Source of the DNA: Streptomyces sp. SLBN-31
GTDB taxonomy: Bacteria > Actinomycetota > Actinomycetes > Streptomycetales > Streptomycetaceae
Length of the DNA: 64,000 nucleotides
Assembly (NCBI RefSeq): GCF_006715395.1
Contig: NZ_VFNC01000001.1
Location: 3,596,001 to 3,660,000 of the forward strand
Reading direction: 5' to 3'
Shown: in pieces, positions 17,323 to 25,714 of the stretch
How the letters are laid out: each line of letters starts with the position of its first letter
How positions within the stretch are numbered: the stretch's first letter is position 1
Program-made: the position numbers and the translations under genes
Notes under the pieces: generated by a model
What the model saw: the letters and a program-made list of their open reading frames with translations, nothing else
Told to the model about the DNA's origin: nothing
Database searches by the model: none

Positions 17323-18277
17323 CGACTTCACCGCCCTCGCCGCCTCCTACCGGCACGAGCTGCTCGCCCACTGCTACCGGATGCTCGGCTCGGTGCACGA
17401 CGCCGAGGACCTGGTCCAGGAGACACTGCTGCGCGGCTGGCGCGGGTACGACCGTTTCGACGGCCGCTCCTCCCTGCGCACCTGGCTGTACCGGATCGCC
17501 ACCAACGCCTGTCTGTCGGAGCTGGCCGGCACCCACCGCAGGGTGCTGCCCTCGGGTCTGGGCACGGCCGCGGAGGACGGGGGCGCGGACCTAGTGCACG
17601 CCGACGAGGTCGCGTGGCTCACCCCGCTGCCGACTCCCGGGCGCACGGCACACGCGCAGGACCCCTCGGAGGTCACGGTCCTGCGCGCCAGCACCCGGCT
17701 CGCGCTGGTGGCCGCCTTCCAACGGCTGCCCGCCCGGCAGCGTGCCGCACTGCTGCTCGTCGACGTGGTCGGCTTCCGGATCGCCGAGGCCGCCGAGTTC
17801 CTCGGCACCTCCGTCAACGCCTGCCGCAGCCTGCTGCAACGCGCACGTGCCGCACTGGCCGCCGACCCGCCCGCCGAGGACGACATCCGCCCCGACCCCG
17901 AGGTGGACGAGGAGGTGCTGCGCCGCTACCTGGAGGCGTTCGAGGCCGCCGACACCCGGCGGCTGGCCGAACTGCTGCGCAGCGGCGTCACGTACGAGAT
18001 GCCGCCGATCGCCACCTGGTTCCGCGGGCGGGAAGCCGTGTGCGACCACTGGACGCGCCGCGTCTTCAGCAAGCCGCGACGTGCCGTGCCCCTGTGGGCC
18101 AACGGCTGTCCGGCGATGGCCGTGTACATGGAGGACGCGGGCGGCGACATGCGGGCGCACGCCATCGAGGTACTGGAGACGCAGGGCGGTCAGGTCTCGA
18201 GGGTCGTGGTCTTCCTGCACCCCGAGTTGTTCCCGCACTTCGGCGTCCCGGACGTGCTGAGGGGAGCGAGCGTGTGA
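17312..18277 (+). CDS. ECF sigma factor with C-terminal SnoaL-like domain
   Basis: 321 residues. Region 2 (about 10-80) has LLAHCYRMLGSVHDAEDLVQETLLRGWRG and SSLRTWLYRIATNACLSEL. Region 4 (about 130-185) has AFQRLPARQRAALLLVDVVGF and EAAEFLGTSVNACRSLLQRAR. The last ~120 residues form a SnoaL/NTF2-like domain (YLEAFEAADTRRLAELL). This layout matches the SigX5/TIGR02960 type of extracytoplasmic function sigma factors that lack a classic anti-sigma partner. GTG start inside the MFS gene. It may direct its own operon. Confidence 0.85.
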   Translation: MPTDDFTALAASYRHELLAHCYRMLGSVHDAEDLVQETLLRGWRGYDRFDGRSSLRTWLYRIATNACLSELAGTHRRVLPSGLGTAAEDGGADLVHADEVAWLTPLPTPGRTAHAQDPSEVTVLRASTRLALVAAFQRLPARQRAALLLVDVVGFRIAEAAEFLGTSVNACRSLLQRARAALAADPPAEDDIRPDPEVDEEVLRRYLEAFEAADTRRLAELLRSGVTYEMPPIATWFRGREAVCDHWTRRVFSKPRRAVPLWANGCPAMAVYMEDAGGDMRAHAIEVLETQGGQVSRVVVFLHPELFPHFGVPDVLRGASV

Positions 18278-18867
18278 ACTCCCGACGCCTCCCGGGCCCG
18301 CTCCAACCGCAGTTGATGACGCCCGGACCACAAAAACCGCCTGGGCCACACCCGTTGGATCTGCTCCACCAGGCAAGCGGCGCCGCACTGGACACCCTGC
18401 ACCGGGCCGCCCTCGCCGACCCGGCCACACCCACCCCCTGCACCCGCTGGAACCTCGCCACCCTGGTGCGGCACCTCACCGACTCCACCGCCGCGACTCG
18501 TGAACTCCTCACCGGCCTGCCTCCCGGACCTCCGCCGCAGCCCGGCTGCGGGCCGGCCCGACACGAGCTGCACCACCTGCGGCTCGCCGTGCGGGACCTT
18601 CCCCGGGACCGCGCCGGCGTCCGCTGGGCTGCACTGTTGGCAAGTTACGAACTCGCCCTGCACGCCTGGGACATCAACCAGGCCACCGGGTGCCGCACCC
18701 GCCTCCCGCCGACCCTGGTCGACGCGCTGCTCGGCTCCGCACCCCTGGTCCTCGACGGCGTGGACCGCACCGACCTGTTCGCCTCTCCCTTGCCGCCGCC
18801 CCGTCCCGACCACCCCACCGCCCGACTGCTGGCCCTCTTCGGCCGACACGCCGAGCCCGCCCCCTGA
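18274..18867 (+). CDS. MDMPI N-terminal/DinB-like family protein (TIGR03086 type)
   Basis: 197 residues from a GTG that overlaps the sigma factor stop (GTGA). The pattern DLLHQASGAALDTLHRAA, CTRWNLATLVRHLTDSTAA and LLASYELALHAWDINQATG, with metal-like histidines in VRHL, HELHHL and ALHAWD, is that of the mycothiol-dependent maleylpyruvate isomerase N-terminal fold. Such proteins often act as mycothiol-linked detoxification enzymes, which would suit an operon with an exporter. Substrate unknown. An ATG 14 codons in is an alternative start. Confidence 0.7.
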   Translation: MNSRRLPGPLQPQLMTPGPQKPPGPHPLDLLHQASGAALDTLHRAALADPATPTPCTRWNLATLVRHLTDSTAATRELLTGLPPGPPPQPGCGPARHELHHLRLAVRDLPRDRAGVRWAALLASYELALHAWDINQATGCRTRLPPTLVDALLGSAPLVLDGVDRTDLFASPLPPPRPDHPTARLLALFGRHAEPAP

Positions 18868-18893
18868 GACCCGGACAGGACGATCCACGCCCC

Positions 18894-19751
18894 ATGAACC
18901 CCACCCTCTCGGAAACCGACCTCCAGACCCCCGACGGCCGCCGACTGCACGTCTACGACACCGGCGCGGATGACGGCCCGGCCCGACTGACGGTCTTCTG
19001 GCACCACGGCACACCCAACCTGGGCAGCCCGCCCGCGCCCCTGCTGCCCGCCTCCCGGCACCTCGGCATCCACTGGATCTCCTACGACCGCCCCGGCTAC
19101 GACGGTTCCACGCCCCTGCCCGGCAGGAGCATCGCGTCGGCCGCCGCCGACGTCCGCGTGATCGCCGACGCCCTGGACATCGAGCGCTTCGCCGTCCTGG
19201 GTCACTCCGGCGGCGGTCCGCACGCCCTGGCCTGCGCGGCCCTGCTGCCGCAGCGGGTACTCGGCGCGGTGAGCGTGGCCGGCCTGGCACCCTACGACGC
19301 GGAAGGGCTCGACTGGTTCGCCGGGATGAACGACTCCGGCCGAGCCTCCCTGACCGCGGCGGCCGCGGGCCGCGAGAGAAAGGCGCGCCACGAGGAGGAG
19401 GCCGTCTACGACCCCGCCATGTTCACCGCGGCCGACCACGCCGCACTCACCGGGGACTGGTCCTGGTTCGAGGAGGTCGTGACCCCGGCCCTGGCCGACG
19501 GCCCCGGCGGACTGATCGACGACGACCTGGCCTACGTCCACCCCTGGGGCGCCGATCCCGCGACCATCACCTGCCCGCTGCTCCTGCTCCACGGCGGCCA
19601 GGACCGCATCGCACCGAGCACCCACGCCCGCTGGCTCGCCGACCGCACCCCCGGCTCGACCCTCTGGCTCCGCCCGGACGATGGACACCTCTCGGTACTG
19701 AACAGCGCGGTCACGGCGCTGGAGTGGCTGGTCGAGCACGCGAAGCCGTGA
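18894..19751 (+). CDS. Alpha/beta hydrolase
   Basis: 285 residues. The oxyanion stretch HHGTPNLGSPP, the nucleophile elbow GHSGGG (serine of the triad), a later acid in LHGGQDRIAP and the closing histidine in DDGHLSVL make a complete Ser-Asp-His triad. A cap domain lies between about 150 and 220. It is 26 bases after the MDMPI gene and likely the last gene of the MFS-sigma operon. Substrate not deducible. Confidence 0.8.
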   Translation: MNPTLSETDLQTPDGRRLHVYDTGADDGPARLTVFWHHGTPNLGSPPAPLLPASRHLGIHWISYDRPGYDGSTPLPGRSIASAAADVRVIADALDIERFAVLGHSGGGPHALACAALLPQRVLGAVSVAGLAPYDAEGLDWFAGMNDSGRASLTAAAAGRERKARHEEEAVYDPAMFTAADHAALTGDWSWFEEVVTPALADGPGGLIDDDLAYVHPWGADPATITCPLLLLHGGQDRIAPSTHARWLADRTPGSTLWLRPDDGHLSVLNSAVTALEWLVEHAKP

Positions 19752-19969
19752 CGTACATTCTCCACGGTTCGATCGCCGCCTGCTGCTCTCGCTCTTCCTG
19801 ACCGCGGTCGACAACGGAGTCACCAGCGCAAACCTGCTTCCCCGCCGAAATTGTGGGAACTCCCCAATAAAGACCGGGTAGTTGAGTTGGGTCCAACCGG
19901 AGGCTACTTGCGCGTCCCCCTTTAGCCTGAGTGGTCAGTTTCCAACTGTTCACTGAATGGGGAATCTCG

Positions 19970-20101
19970 ATGAAGGAACCCGGGCGCGCTTCTGGGAGGG
20001 TACGCCGTATCGCGGGCAGGGCGGGCAAGGTCGCGCTGGCCGCCGCACTCGGCACGTTTGTCCGCTGGGCTGTCACATGGCTCCTCGGCCGCCTCGGCTG
20101 A
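19970..20101 (+). CDS. 43-residue basic amphipathic small protein
   Basis: MKEPGRASGRVRRIAGRAG followed by KVALAAALGTFVRWAVTWL and LGRLG. ATG 19970 is preceded by TGGGGAAT, and codon bias is consistent. The N-terminal half is strongly basic, and the C-terminal half could form one membrane helix. Short proteins of this make-up (Arg-rich head, hydrophobic tail) occur in streptomycetes without known role. Toxin-like, membrane-anchoring or RNA-binding roles are all possible. The AT-richer leader upstream may hold its promoter. Confidence 0.5.
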   Translation: MKEPGRASGRVRRIAGRAGKVALAAALGTFVRWAVTWLLGRLG

Positions 20102-20238
20102 GTTGAGCAAGGAGGCGCGGGAACGCATCGGTTCCTCTTTGTGCCTCGGTACTCTTTGAGAACCGTCTTCATCGTGGTGCACCTGTATGCATCCAGCAAT
20201 AAGGCACATTTCGGTGCCCCGGTTCCCTGGAGGTAACC

Positions 20239-20631
20239 ATGAGCACAACCGACAGCGAGTCGGGGCCGGTACGGCAAGAGGATCCATGCCGTACCCGTCA
20301 AGTACTCGACATCGTTGGCGACAAGTGGTCGTTGCTGGTGGTACGCAACCTCAGCCAGGGACCGCGCCGCTTCACCGAACTCAAGCGGGCGATCGACGGA
20401 ATCAGCCAGCGCATGCTGACCGTCACCCTGCGCGGCCTGGAACGCGACGGAATCCTCACGCGTACCGTCCACAACGTCATGCCGCCGCACGTCAGTTACG
20501 AACTCACTCCGATGGGCAAGACCCTCCGCCAGGCCACAGCGCCCCTGCTGGAGTGGAGCATCATGCACCTGGGAGACATCGACTCTGCCCGCGCCAGGTA
20601 CGACGCACGCCCCGGCACGTCGACGGCCTAG
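20239..20631 (+). CDS. HxlR family transcriptional regulator
   Basis: 130 residues. Winged helix of the HxlR type: CRTRQVLDIVGDKWSLLVVRNLSQGPRRFTELKR, then GISQRMLTVTLRGLERDGILTRTV and YELTPMGKTL. A single cysteine near the N-terminus (PCRTRQ) is where thiol- or aldehyde-sensing family members carry theirs. RBS GGAGGT seven bases before the ATG. Converges on the quinone oxidoreductase gene, which is a typical target of such regulators. Confidence 0.85.
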   Translation: MSTTDSESGPVRQEDPCRTRQVLDIVGDKWSLLVVRNLSQGPRRFTELKRAIDGISQRMLTVTLRGLERDGILTRTVHNVMPPHVSYELTPMGKTLRQATAPLLEWSIMHLGDIDSARARYDARPGTSTA

Positions 20632-20672
20632 CCTGCGCCCAGGTTCCCATGGCCCCGCGGCTTCTGCGCCGT

Positions 20673-21655
20673 TCAGCTGACCTCGATCACGACCTTGCCC
20701 TGCGCGGTGCCGTTCTCGATGGCGGCGTGGGCTGCGGCGACGTCGTCGAGGGTGAAGTGCCCGGAGTCGAGCAGGGGCGTGAGCGAGCCGGCCTCGGCGA
20801 GCGCGGCCGCCTCGCGCATGATCTCGCCGTGGTGCTCTCGCCCGCGCCCGGTCAGCAGGGGGAGCAGGGTGAAGACGCCGGAGTAGGTCGCCCCTCGGAA
20901 GGACAGGGGCGCGATGCTGTGGGTTCCCCAGCCCAGCGCGCTCACGACGTGCCCCGTGTAGGTGCGTACCGCCGTGAAGGAGGCGTCGAGCACGGAACCG
21001 CCGACGGTGTCGAAGACGATGTCGAAGCCCTCGCCTCCGGTGTGCTCGGCGACGTACTCCTCCACGGTCGTACTGGTGTAGTCGATCGGGACGGCTCCCA
21101 GGCTTTCGACGACCTTCAGGCGTGAGGGCGAGGCCGTGGCGAAGACCTCGGCGCCGCGGGCCCGGGCGATCTGTACGGCCACATGGCCGATGCCGCCGGC
21201 CCCACCGTGGATGAGGACCTTCTGCCCCGCGTGGACCCCGGCCCGGTCGACCAGGCCCTCCCAGGCCGTGATGACGACCAGGGGAAGGGCCGCGGCCTCC
21301 CGCATGGTGAGTGCGGCCGGCTTGCGGGCGATCAGGCGGGCGTCGACGGCCGCGTACTCGGCGAGCGAGCCCTGCACATCGCCGACGCCACCGGTCATGC
21401 CGAAGACCTCGTCGCCGGGCGCGAAGTCGTGGACGCCGGGGCCCACCTCCTCGACGACGCCGGCGAGGTCCAGGCCGAGGACGGCCGGCAGGGTGCGCTG
21501 GGCGTGGGCGGCCTTACCGGCCCGAATCTTGGTGTCCAGCGGGTTGACACCACTGGCCTTGATCCTGACCAGTACCTGGCCCGGACCGGCGGTGGGCTTG
21601 TCGATCTCGCCCAGCACCAGGGGGTGTCGAATTCATGGAGAACCACTGCGCGCAT
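20673..21655 (-). pseudogene. Zinc-independent NADP-dependent quinone oxidoreductase with an N-terminal frameshift
   Basis: The last 314 residues are an intact MDR-family quinone oxidoreductase: SGVNPLDTKIRAGKA, DLAGVVEEVGPGVHDFAPGDEVFG and the NADPH motif VLIHGGAGGIGHVAVQIARA. The natural start, ATG 21653-21655 giving MRAVVLHEFDTP, is in another frame. The switch lies in a run of five C on the coding strand (G run at 21620-21624); one more C would give DTPLVLGEIDKP. Either a recent one-base loss, a sequencing slip, or start at GTG 21617 with loss of the first strand. Next to a TetR regulator gene in the same direction. Confidence 0.75.
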
Positions 21656-21721
21656 GACTGCGCCTCTTTTCCTGTCGTGCTGTATGGGTGTGGGCCCGGC
21701 GCGGCGATGCACCGGAGGCGG

Positions 21722-22294
21722 TCAGCTGCGGGCGTACACGAGCAGGCGCGCCGCGGACTTCGCCTCCTCCACGACGACGGGGTCCTGGAGCAGGCGCCCG
21801 GAGGCCAGGGCGCCGTCGATGAGCAGGCCGATGTGCCGGGCGAGCGCGCCGGGGACGTCCGCGCCGGCCTGCTCGCACAGCTCGGTCAGCCACGCCTGAC
21901 GGCGCTGGGTGTGCTGCACAGTGATGGCCCGCGCCTCCGAGTCGAGGTCCGCCTCGACTGCGGCGCTGACGAATGGGCAGCCGAAGAAGCCATGCCGATC
22001 GAAGGCGTCCGTGAGCGCGTCGAACAGGGCGACGAGCTGCTCGCGGGGGTCGTCCCCGCTCCGAGCGGCGGCGTCCTGCATCTGTGCCATCCAGGAGTCG
22101 TCCGTCCTGCGCAGGTACGCCGCGACGAGCTCGTCCTTTGTCCGGAAGTGTGCGTACAGCGTCGCCTTGGCGATGCCTGCCGCCGCGATGACCTGATCGA
22201 CGCCGACTCCGCGCAGCCCGTTGGCGTGGAACAGCTCGGCCGCCGCGTTGAGGATCCTCTCCTCGGACTTCGTCTTCCTGACCCGCGTCACCAT
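21722..22294 (-). CDS. TetR family regulator
   Basis: 190 residues. The helix-turn-helix is textbook: RILNAAAELFHANGLRGVGVDQVIAAAGIAKATLYAHFRTKDELVAAYL. The ligand domain is of the TetR_C type with DRHGFFGCPFVSAAVEAD. I take ATG 22294, with GGAGGT six bases before it, over the GTG three bases earlier. A 34-bp palindrome directly upstream is almost surely its operator. The oxidoreductase downstream (67 bases) is the likely target. Confidence 0.85.
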   Translation of the reverse strand: MVTRVRKTKSEERILNAAAELFHANGLRGVGVDQVIAAAGIAKATLYAHFRTKDELVAAYLRRTDDSWMAQMQDAAARSGDDPREQLVALFDALTDAFDRHGFFGCPFVSAAVEADLDSEARAITVQHTQRRQAWLTELCEQAGADVPGALARHIGLLIDGALASGRLLQDPVVVEEAKSAARLLVYARS

Positions 22295-22304
22295 CACCGT
22301 ACCT

Positions 22305-22338
22305 CCTTAATCAGACAGACTAGTCTGTCTGATTAAGG
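22305..22338. promoter_or_regulatory. 34-bp perfect palindrome, TetR operator
   Basis: Half-site CCTTAATCAGACAGACT followed at once by its exact reverse complement. It overlaps the ribosome binding site of the TetR gene and contains AGACAGACTAGTCTGTCT, the type of site seen for TetR regulators of quinone or aldehyde reductases. No loop, so protein binding is more likely than RNA folding. Confidence 0.85.
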
Positions 22339-22458
22339 GTGGCAAGTCGGCAGAGGCGGACCTGCAACGCGAGCCGAGGCAGCGCTGGAGCAAGACGGTC
22401 CGCGCGTCCCGGAGCCGCGTCTGTCAGGCGCGAGCGCCGCGGTACCCGGCGCCGCTGG

Positions 22459-23196
22459 TCAGCCCTGCGCGGTGGGCCGCACGATCAGCTCGTTCACGTC
22501 CACGTTCGCCGGCTGGTCTATCGCGAAGGCGATGGCATCGGCGATGGCCGACGCCGGGATCGCCAGCTGTTCGGCCGCCGCTCGTGCGGCTGCCTGGGCC
22601 TCTGCCGAGCCACCGCGGTCGGTCAGCTCACTCCGCGTGAATCCGGGGCTGACGACAGTGACGCGGACGTCCCTGCTCTCCTGCCGCAGCCCTTCGGACA
22701 GGGCCGCCACGGCGAACTTGGTGGCGCTGTAGACAGCGGCGGTCGGGTCGACCCGGTGTCCGGACACCGAGGACACATTGACGATGTGCCCACGGCCCTG
22801 CCGTCGCATCTGCGGCAGCACGGCGGCGATGCCGAAGAGCACGCCGCGCAGATTGACGTCGATCATCTGCTCCCACTCGGCAATCCGCAGATCGGCAATC
22901 GGTGACAGCGGCATCACTCCCGCGTTGTTGATCAGCACATCGATACGGCCGTACTCCTCCCTGCCGGCGGCGGCGAACGCCTCCACGGAGCGGAGGCTGG
23001 TCACGTCCAGCTCGCGGTGGGCGACGGACGCCCCGCCGTCGCGCAGTTCCTCGGCGAGTGAGGCCAGGCGCTCGGCTCGGCGGGCGCCGAGGAGCACGTG
23101 GTGGCCGAGCTGGGCCAGTCGGCGGGCGGTGGCCTCACCGATGCCGCTGCTGGCGCCCGTGATGAGGACTGTCTTCGGCTCTGCTGACGTGGTCAT
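22459..23196 (-). CDS. Short-chain dehydrogenase/reductase
   Basis: 245 residues, classical SDR. TGASSGIG is the nucleotide-binding motif with ARRAE further on (NADP preference). NNAG is at about 89-92. The catalytic serine lies in VNVSSVSG and the Tyr-Lys pair in YSATKFAV. The C-terminal substrate loop is short. Start ATG 23194-23196 was chosen by family length; the open frame extends 84 codons upstream with no similarity. Single gene, facing the XRE regulator across 400 bases. Confidence 0.85.
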   Translation of the reverse strand: MTTSAEPKTVLITGASSGIGEATARRLAQLGHHVLLGARRAERLASLAEELRDGGASVAHRELDVTSLRSVEAFAAAGREEYGRIDVLINNAGVMPLSPIADLRIAEWEQMIDVNLRGVLFGIAAVLPQMRRQGRGHIVNVSSVSGHRVDPTAAVYSATKFAVAALSEGLRQESRDVRVTVVSPGFTRSELTDRGGSAEAQAAARAAAEQLAIPASAIADAIAFAIDQPANVDVNELIVRPTAQG

Positions 23197-23598
23197 GTGT
23201 GCTCCCTCGGCTGTTCGGCGGCGTCCGCCGCTCCATCCATTTGGCCGCCCGGCGCCGGGAGCAGGAAGGAAGCACGAGCCTGGGTGCAGGACACCTGGGT
23301 TGACGCTCCGTTCCTCGGCGCAGCGCGTCGGCGCATGCTGGGGATGCCGGTTCGTGGCGTCCGCCGGCATTCGAAGGCGCCCCTGCGAGGCCACCGCTCG
23401 GAGGCAATCGGGACGGGGGCGATTGACGGTGACGCCGACGGACGGCATGCCCTCGCCCGGCTCACCGCCGAACCCTTCATCGACGGCGTGATCGGCACGC
23501 CACCGCGACCACCCGGCAGGAGATCACTCATGACCAGGCCCTTGACCGTGTCGACTCACCGAACAGCGACACCAGCGAGCGCGGCTAGGATCGATGTC

Positions 23599-24426
23599 AT
23601 GGCGGCACACGACAACGAGCTCGGCGCCTTTCTCCGCGCCGGCCGCGCGCGCGTGGAGCCGGCCGACGTCGGACTCGCCGGCGGGGTCTCCGGGCGACGC
23701 GTCCGTGGCCTCCGGCGTGAAGAGGTCGCCGTGCTCGCCGGGGTCAGTGCCGACTACTACGCCCGCCTCGAGCAAGGGCGTGAGCGCAATCCCTCCGCGC
23801 AGGTGATCGGTGCCATCGGGCGAGCCCTTCGCCTCGCCCCCGACGCGCGCGAACACCTGTACCGCCTGGCGGGACTCAACCCCCGCCTCACGTCGGACGG
23901 CCCGAGGGATCTCGTGCACCCCTCGCTCCTGAACCTGCTGGAAGCCTTCCCCCAGGCGGCGGCCTACGTACTCGGGCCGGCCTTCGATGTCCTCGCGACC
24001 AACCCCATCGCCGACGCACTGCTGTCGCCGTTCGGGAACGAGCGGAACATGCCCCGCATCCTCTTCACCCACCCTCAGGCGAAGACGGTATTCACGGAAT
24101 GGGAGTTGCTGCAGCGCAGCACCATCCACGCACTGCGGCTGAACGCGGGGCGGTTCCCGAACGACACGGGTATCGCCCAGATCGTGGCTGAACTCAGCGC
24201 TGTTTCCGGAGAGTTCCGCTCGCTGTGGGCCGACCACAATGTCGGAAGCCTCACCCGGGCCTTCAAGGTGTTCGTACACCCCGAAGTCGGGCGCATCGAA
24301 CTGACCTACCAGACCTTCGACGTGGTCGACGCTCCTGGACAACAGCTGCTCGTCGGCAGCCCCGAGCCCGGAAGTCGAAGCGAAGGGGCCATCGCCTATC
24401 TGGCCTCCATGGCGAACCCCGCCTGA
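23599..24426 (+). CDS. XRE-type regulator with MmyB-like ligand domain
   Basis: 275 residues. N-terminal helix-turn-helix (about 8-80): GRRVRGLRREEVAVLAGVSADYYARLEQGRERNPS. The remaining ~190 residues are the MmyB-like ligand domain (VLGPAFDVLATNPIADALLSPF, RNMPRILFTHPQAK, and a closing LTYQTFDVVDAPGQQLLV). The adjacent SDR gene, divergent, is the usual target of such regulators in streptomycetes. ATG 23599 chosen; the open frame extends far upstream without similarity. Confidence 0.85.
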   Translation: MAAHDNELGAFLRAGRARVEPADVGLAGGVSGRRVRGLRREEVAVLAGVSADYYARLEQGRERNPSAQVIGAIGRALRLAPDAREHLYRLAGLNPRLTSDGPRDLVHPSLLNLLEAFPQAAAYVLGPAFDVLATNPIADALLSPFGNERNMPRILFTHPQAKTVFTEWELLQRSTIHALRLNAGRFPNDTGIAQIVAELSAVSGEFRSLWADHNVGSLTRAFKVFVHPEVGRIELTYQTFDVVDAPGQQLLVGSPEPGSRSEGAIAYLASMANPA

Positions 24427-24584
24427 CCATCCACGCGGGGCAGGGACCACAGCCGCTTCTGGGGTGCCGCACACCCAAGAAGGCACTGCCTTCTCGCCTG
24501 CTGACCGGTACGCATGCTGCAGGGGCCCGCGCCGGTCACGTCGGCGAGCCACGACAACACACCACGAGAAGGGACCCCCACACG

Positions 24585-24887
24585 ATGGCCGAGATCCTGG
24601 AAGTGACCAGGTTGCGACCCGCCCCCGGCCTGACGCCGGACGACTTCGTCGCGGCCAACGCGGACATCAACGACTACCTCAAGCGCCGGCCCGGTTTCCA
24701 GTGGCGCCGCATCGTCGTGCAAGAAGACGGAACGATCCTCGACATCGTCGCCTACGACAGCCTGGAGCACGCCCGCGCGGGAGCCGCCGGGATCACCGCA
24801 GAGATGGGCGACTCTCCGGTTCACGAAGCGATCGATCACAGCACTGTCGACTGGCAGTTCACCACGGTGCTCCAGCACGTGGAGTGA
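24585..24887 (+). CDS. ABM-like dimeric alpha/beta barrel protein
   Basis: 100 residues, MAEILEVTRLRPAPGLTPDDFVAAN, then KRRPGFQWRRIVVQEDGTILDIVAY and HEAIDHSTVDWQFTTVLQHVE. Size and strand pattern fit a ferredoxin-like dimeric barrel of the antibiotic biosynthesis monooxygenase fold. Catalytic role uncertain. It follows the XRE regulator by 158 bases and may be its co-regulated product. Confidence 0.65.
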   Translation: MAEILEVTRLRPAPGLTPDDFVAANADINDYLKRRPGFQWRRIVVQEDGTILDIVAYDSLEHARAGAAGITAEMGDSPVHEAIDHSTVDWQFTTVLQHVE

Positions 24888-25007
24888 CGTGCCTCCTACC
24901 AAGAAGGAGAGATCGCCATGCCCCCGGGGCGGTATGGATGGGATGCCCACTCCGACCACGCTCCGACGGCGCAAAGGTGGTCGAGGTCAACCATGGCGTG
25001 GCTTGCT

Positions 25008-25277
25008 TCAGTGGCCGCTGGTGGCGAGCGCGTAGTCCCCGATGAGGTCGCCCAGGAGAGTGCCGGCGGTGAGGTCGCTGGAGAGGTGGCCGGCCATGTA
25101 GAGGCGGGAATAGAGGACTTCGGAGCGCATCCACTCGTAGTCCTGGGCGCGATGGGGGAAGAGCGCGCTGAGGAAGGTGACGGCCGCGGCCGAGCGGGCG
25201 GCGTGGCGGGAGGGGTAGGAGTAGGGGGCGTGGCCACGGCCCACGGCGGCACCGCACACGCCGCCAACACCGGGCAC
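25008..25277 (-). pseudogene. PAP2-type phosphatase, C-terminal remnant
   Basis: The frame contains the PAP2/vanadium haloperoxidase motifs in order: YPSRHAARSAAAVTFLSALFP, then SEVLYSRLYMAGHLSSDL (S-R and H-x5-D type). These are the PSGH and SRxxxxxHxxxD motifs with G to R in the first. The N-terminal two thirds of a normal protein is missing, and upstream bases on that strand read nothing related. A neighbouring plus-strand frame (25313-25460, GHCGNGAVVAAVFGEDFGF) also looks like a coding scrap that I cannot name. Confidence 0.5.
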
Positions 25278-25574
25278 GGCACGACCGTCACCCTCGACGT
25301 GCCCTGCTGAGCGGCACCGTCGATCGGGCCCGGACAGCGGTGACGTACGGCGGGCACACGGCCCCGCCCCTCCCGGGCCCGCTGCTCGGCCACTGCGGCA
25401 ATGGGGCCGTCGTCGCCGCGGTCTTCGGGGAGGACTTCGGCTTTCCCGCCGGCCGGTGACGACGTCGGCTGCCTGTACCTTCGTACACCGCCGGGGTCGC
25501 TACGTTACGTGTTCCTGACTCTCGAACGCGCCCACAGCGCTGCGGAGTTCTTCACCCGCGACGGTGGCGACGGT

Positions 25575-25633
25575 GCCCAGCCCGGCGACGCGACCCTCCA
25601 CCCAGGGTGGAGGGTCGCGTCGCCGGGCTGGGC
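25575..25633. terminator. 59-base perfect inverted repeat downstream of the multicopper oxidase gene
   Basis: Two 29-base arms, perfect, joined by a single A at 25604. The left arm starts GCCCAGCCCGGCGACGCGAC. It lies 82 bases past the stop of the copper operon (minus strand), in a gap of 438 bases without a gene. A bidirectional terminator without a T run is usual in high-GC bacteria, but 29 perfect pairs is unusually long. Confidence 0.7.
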
Positions 25634-25714
25634 GCGTGGTCCGCGTCGCGTACTTGGTGTCCGTGGCACCAGCCCGCGCCGAGACAAAGCCGGCGCGGGT
25701 GATGTGTGCAGGGA

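Noticed and set aside
16156..17331. 391-codon minus frame opposite the MFS gene
   Set aside because: Gly/Gln/His-rich shadow, no family similarity.
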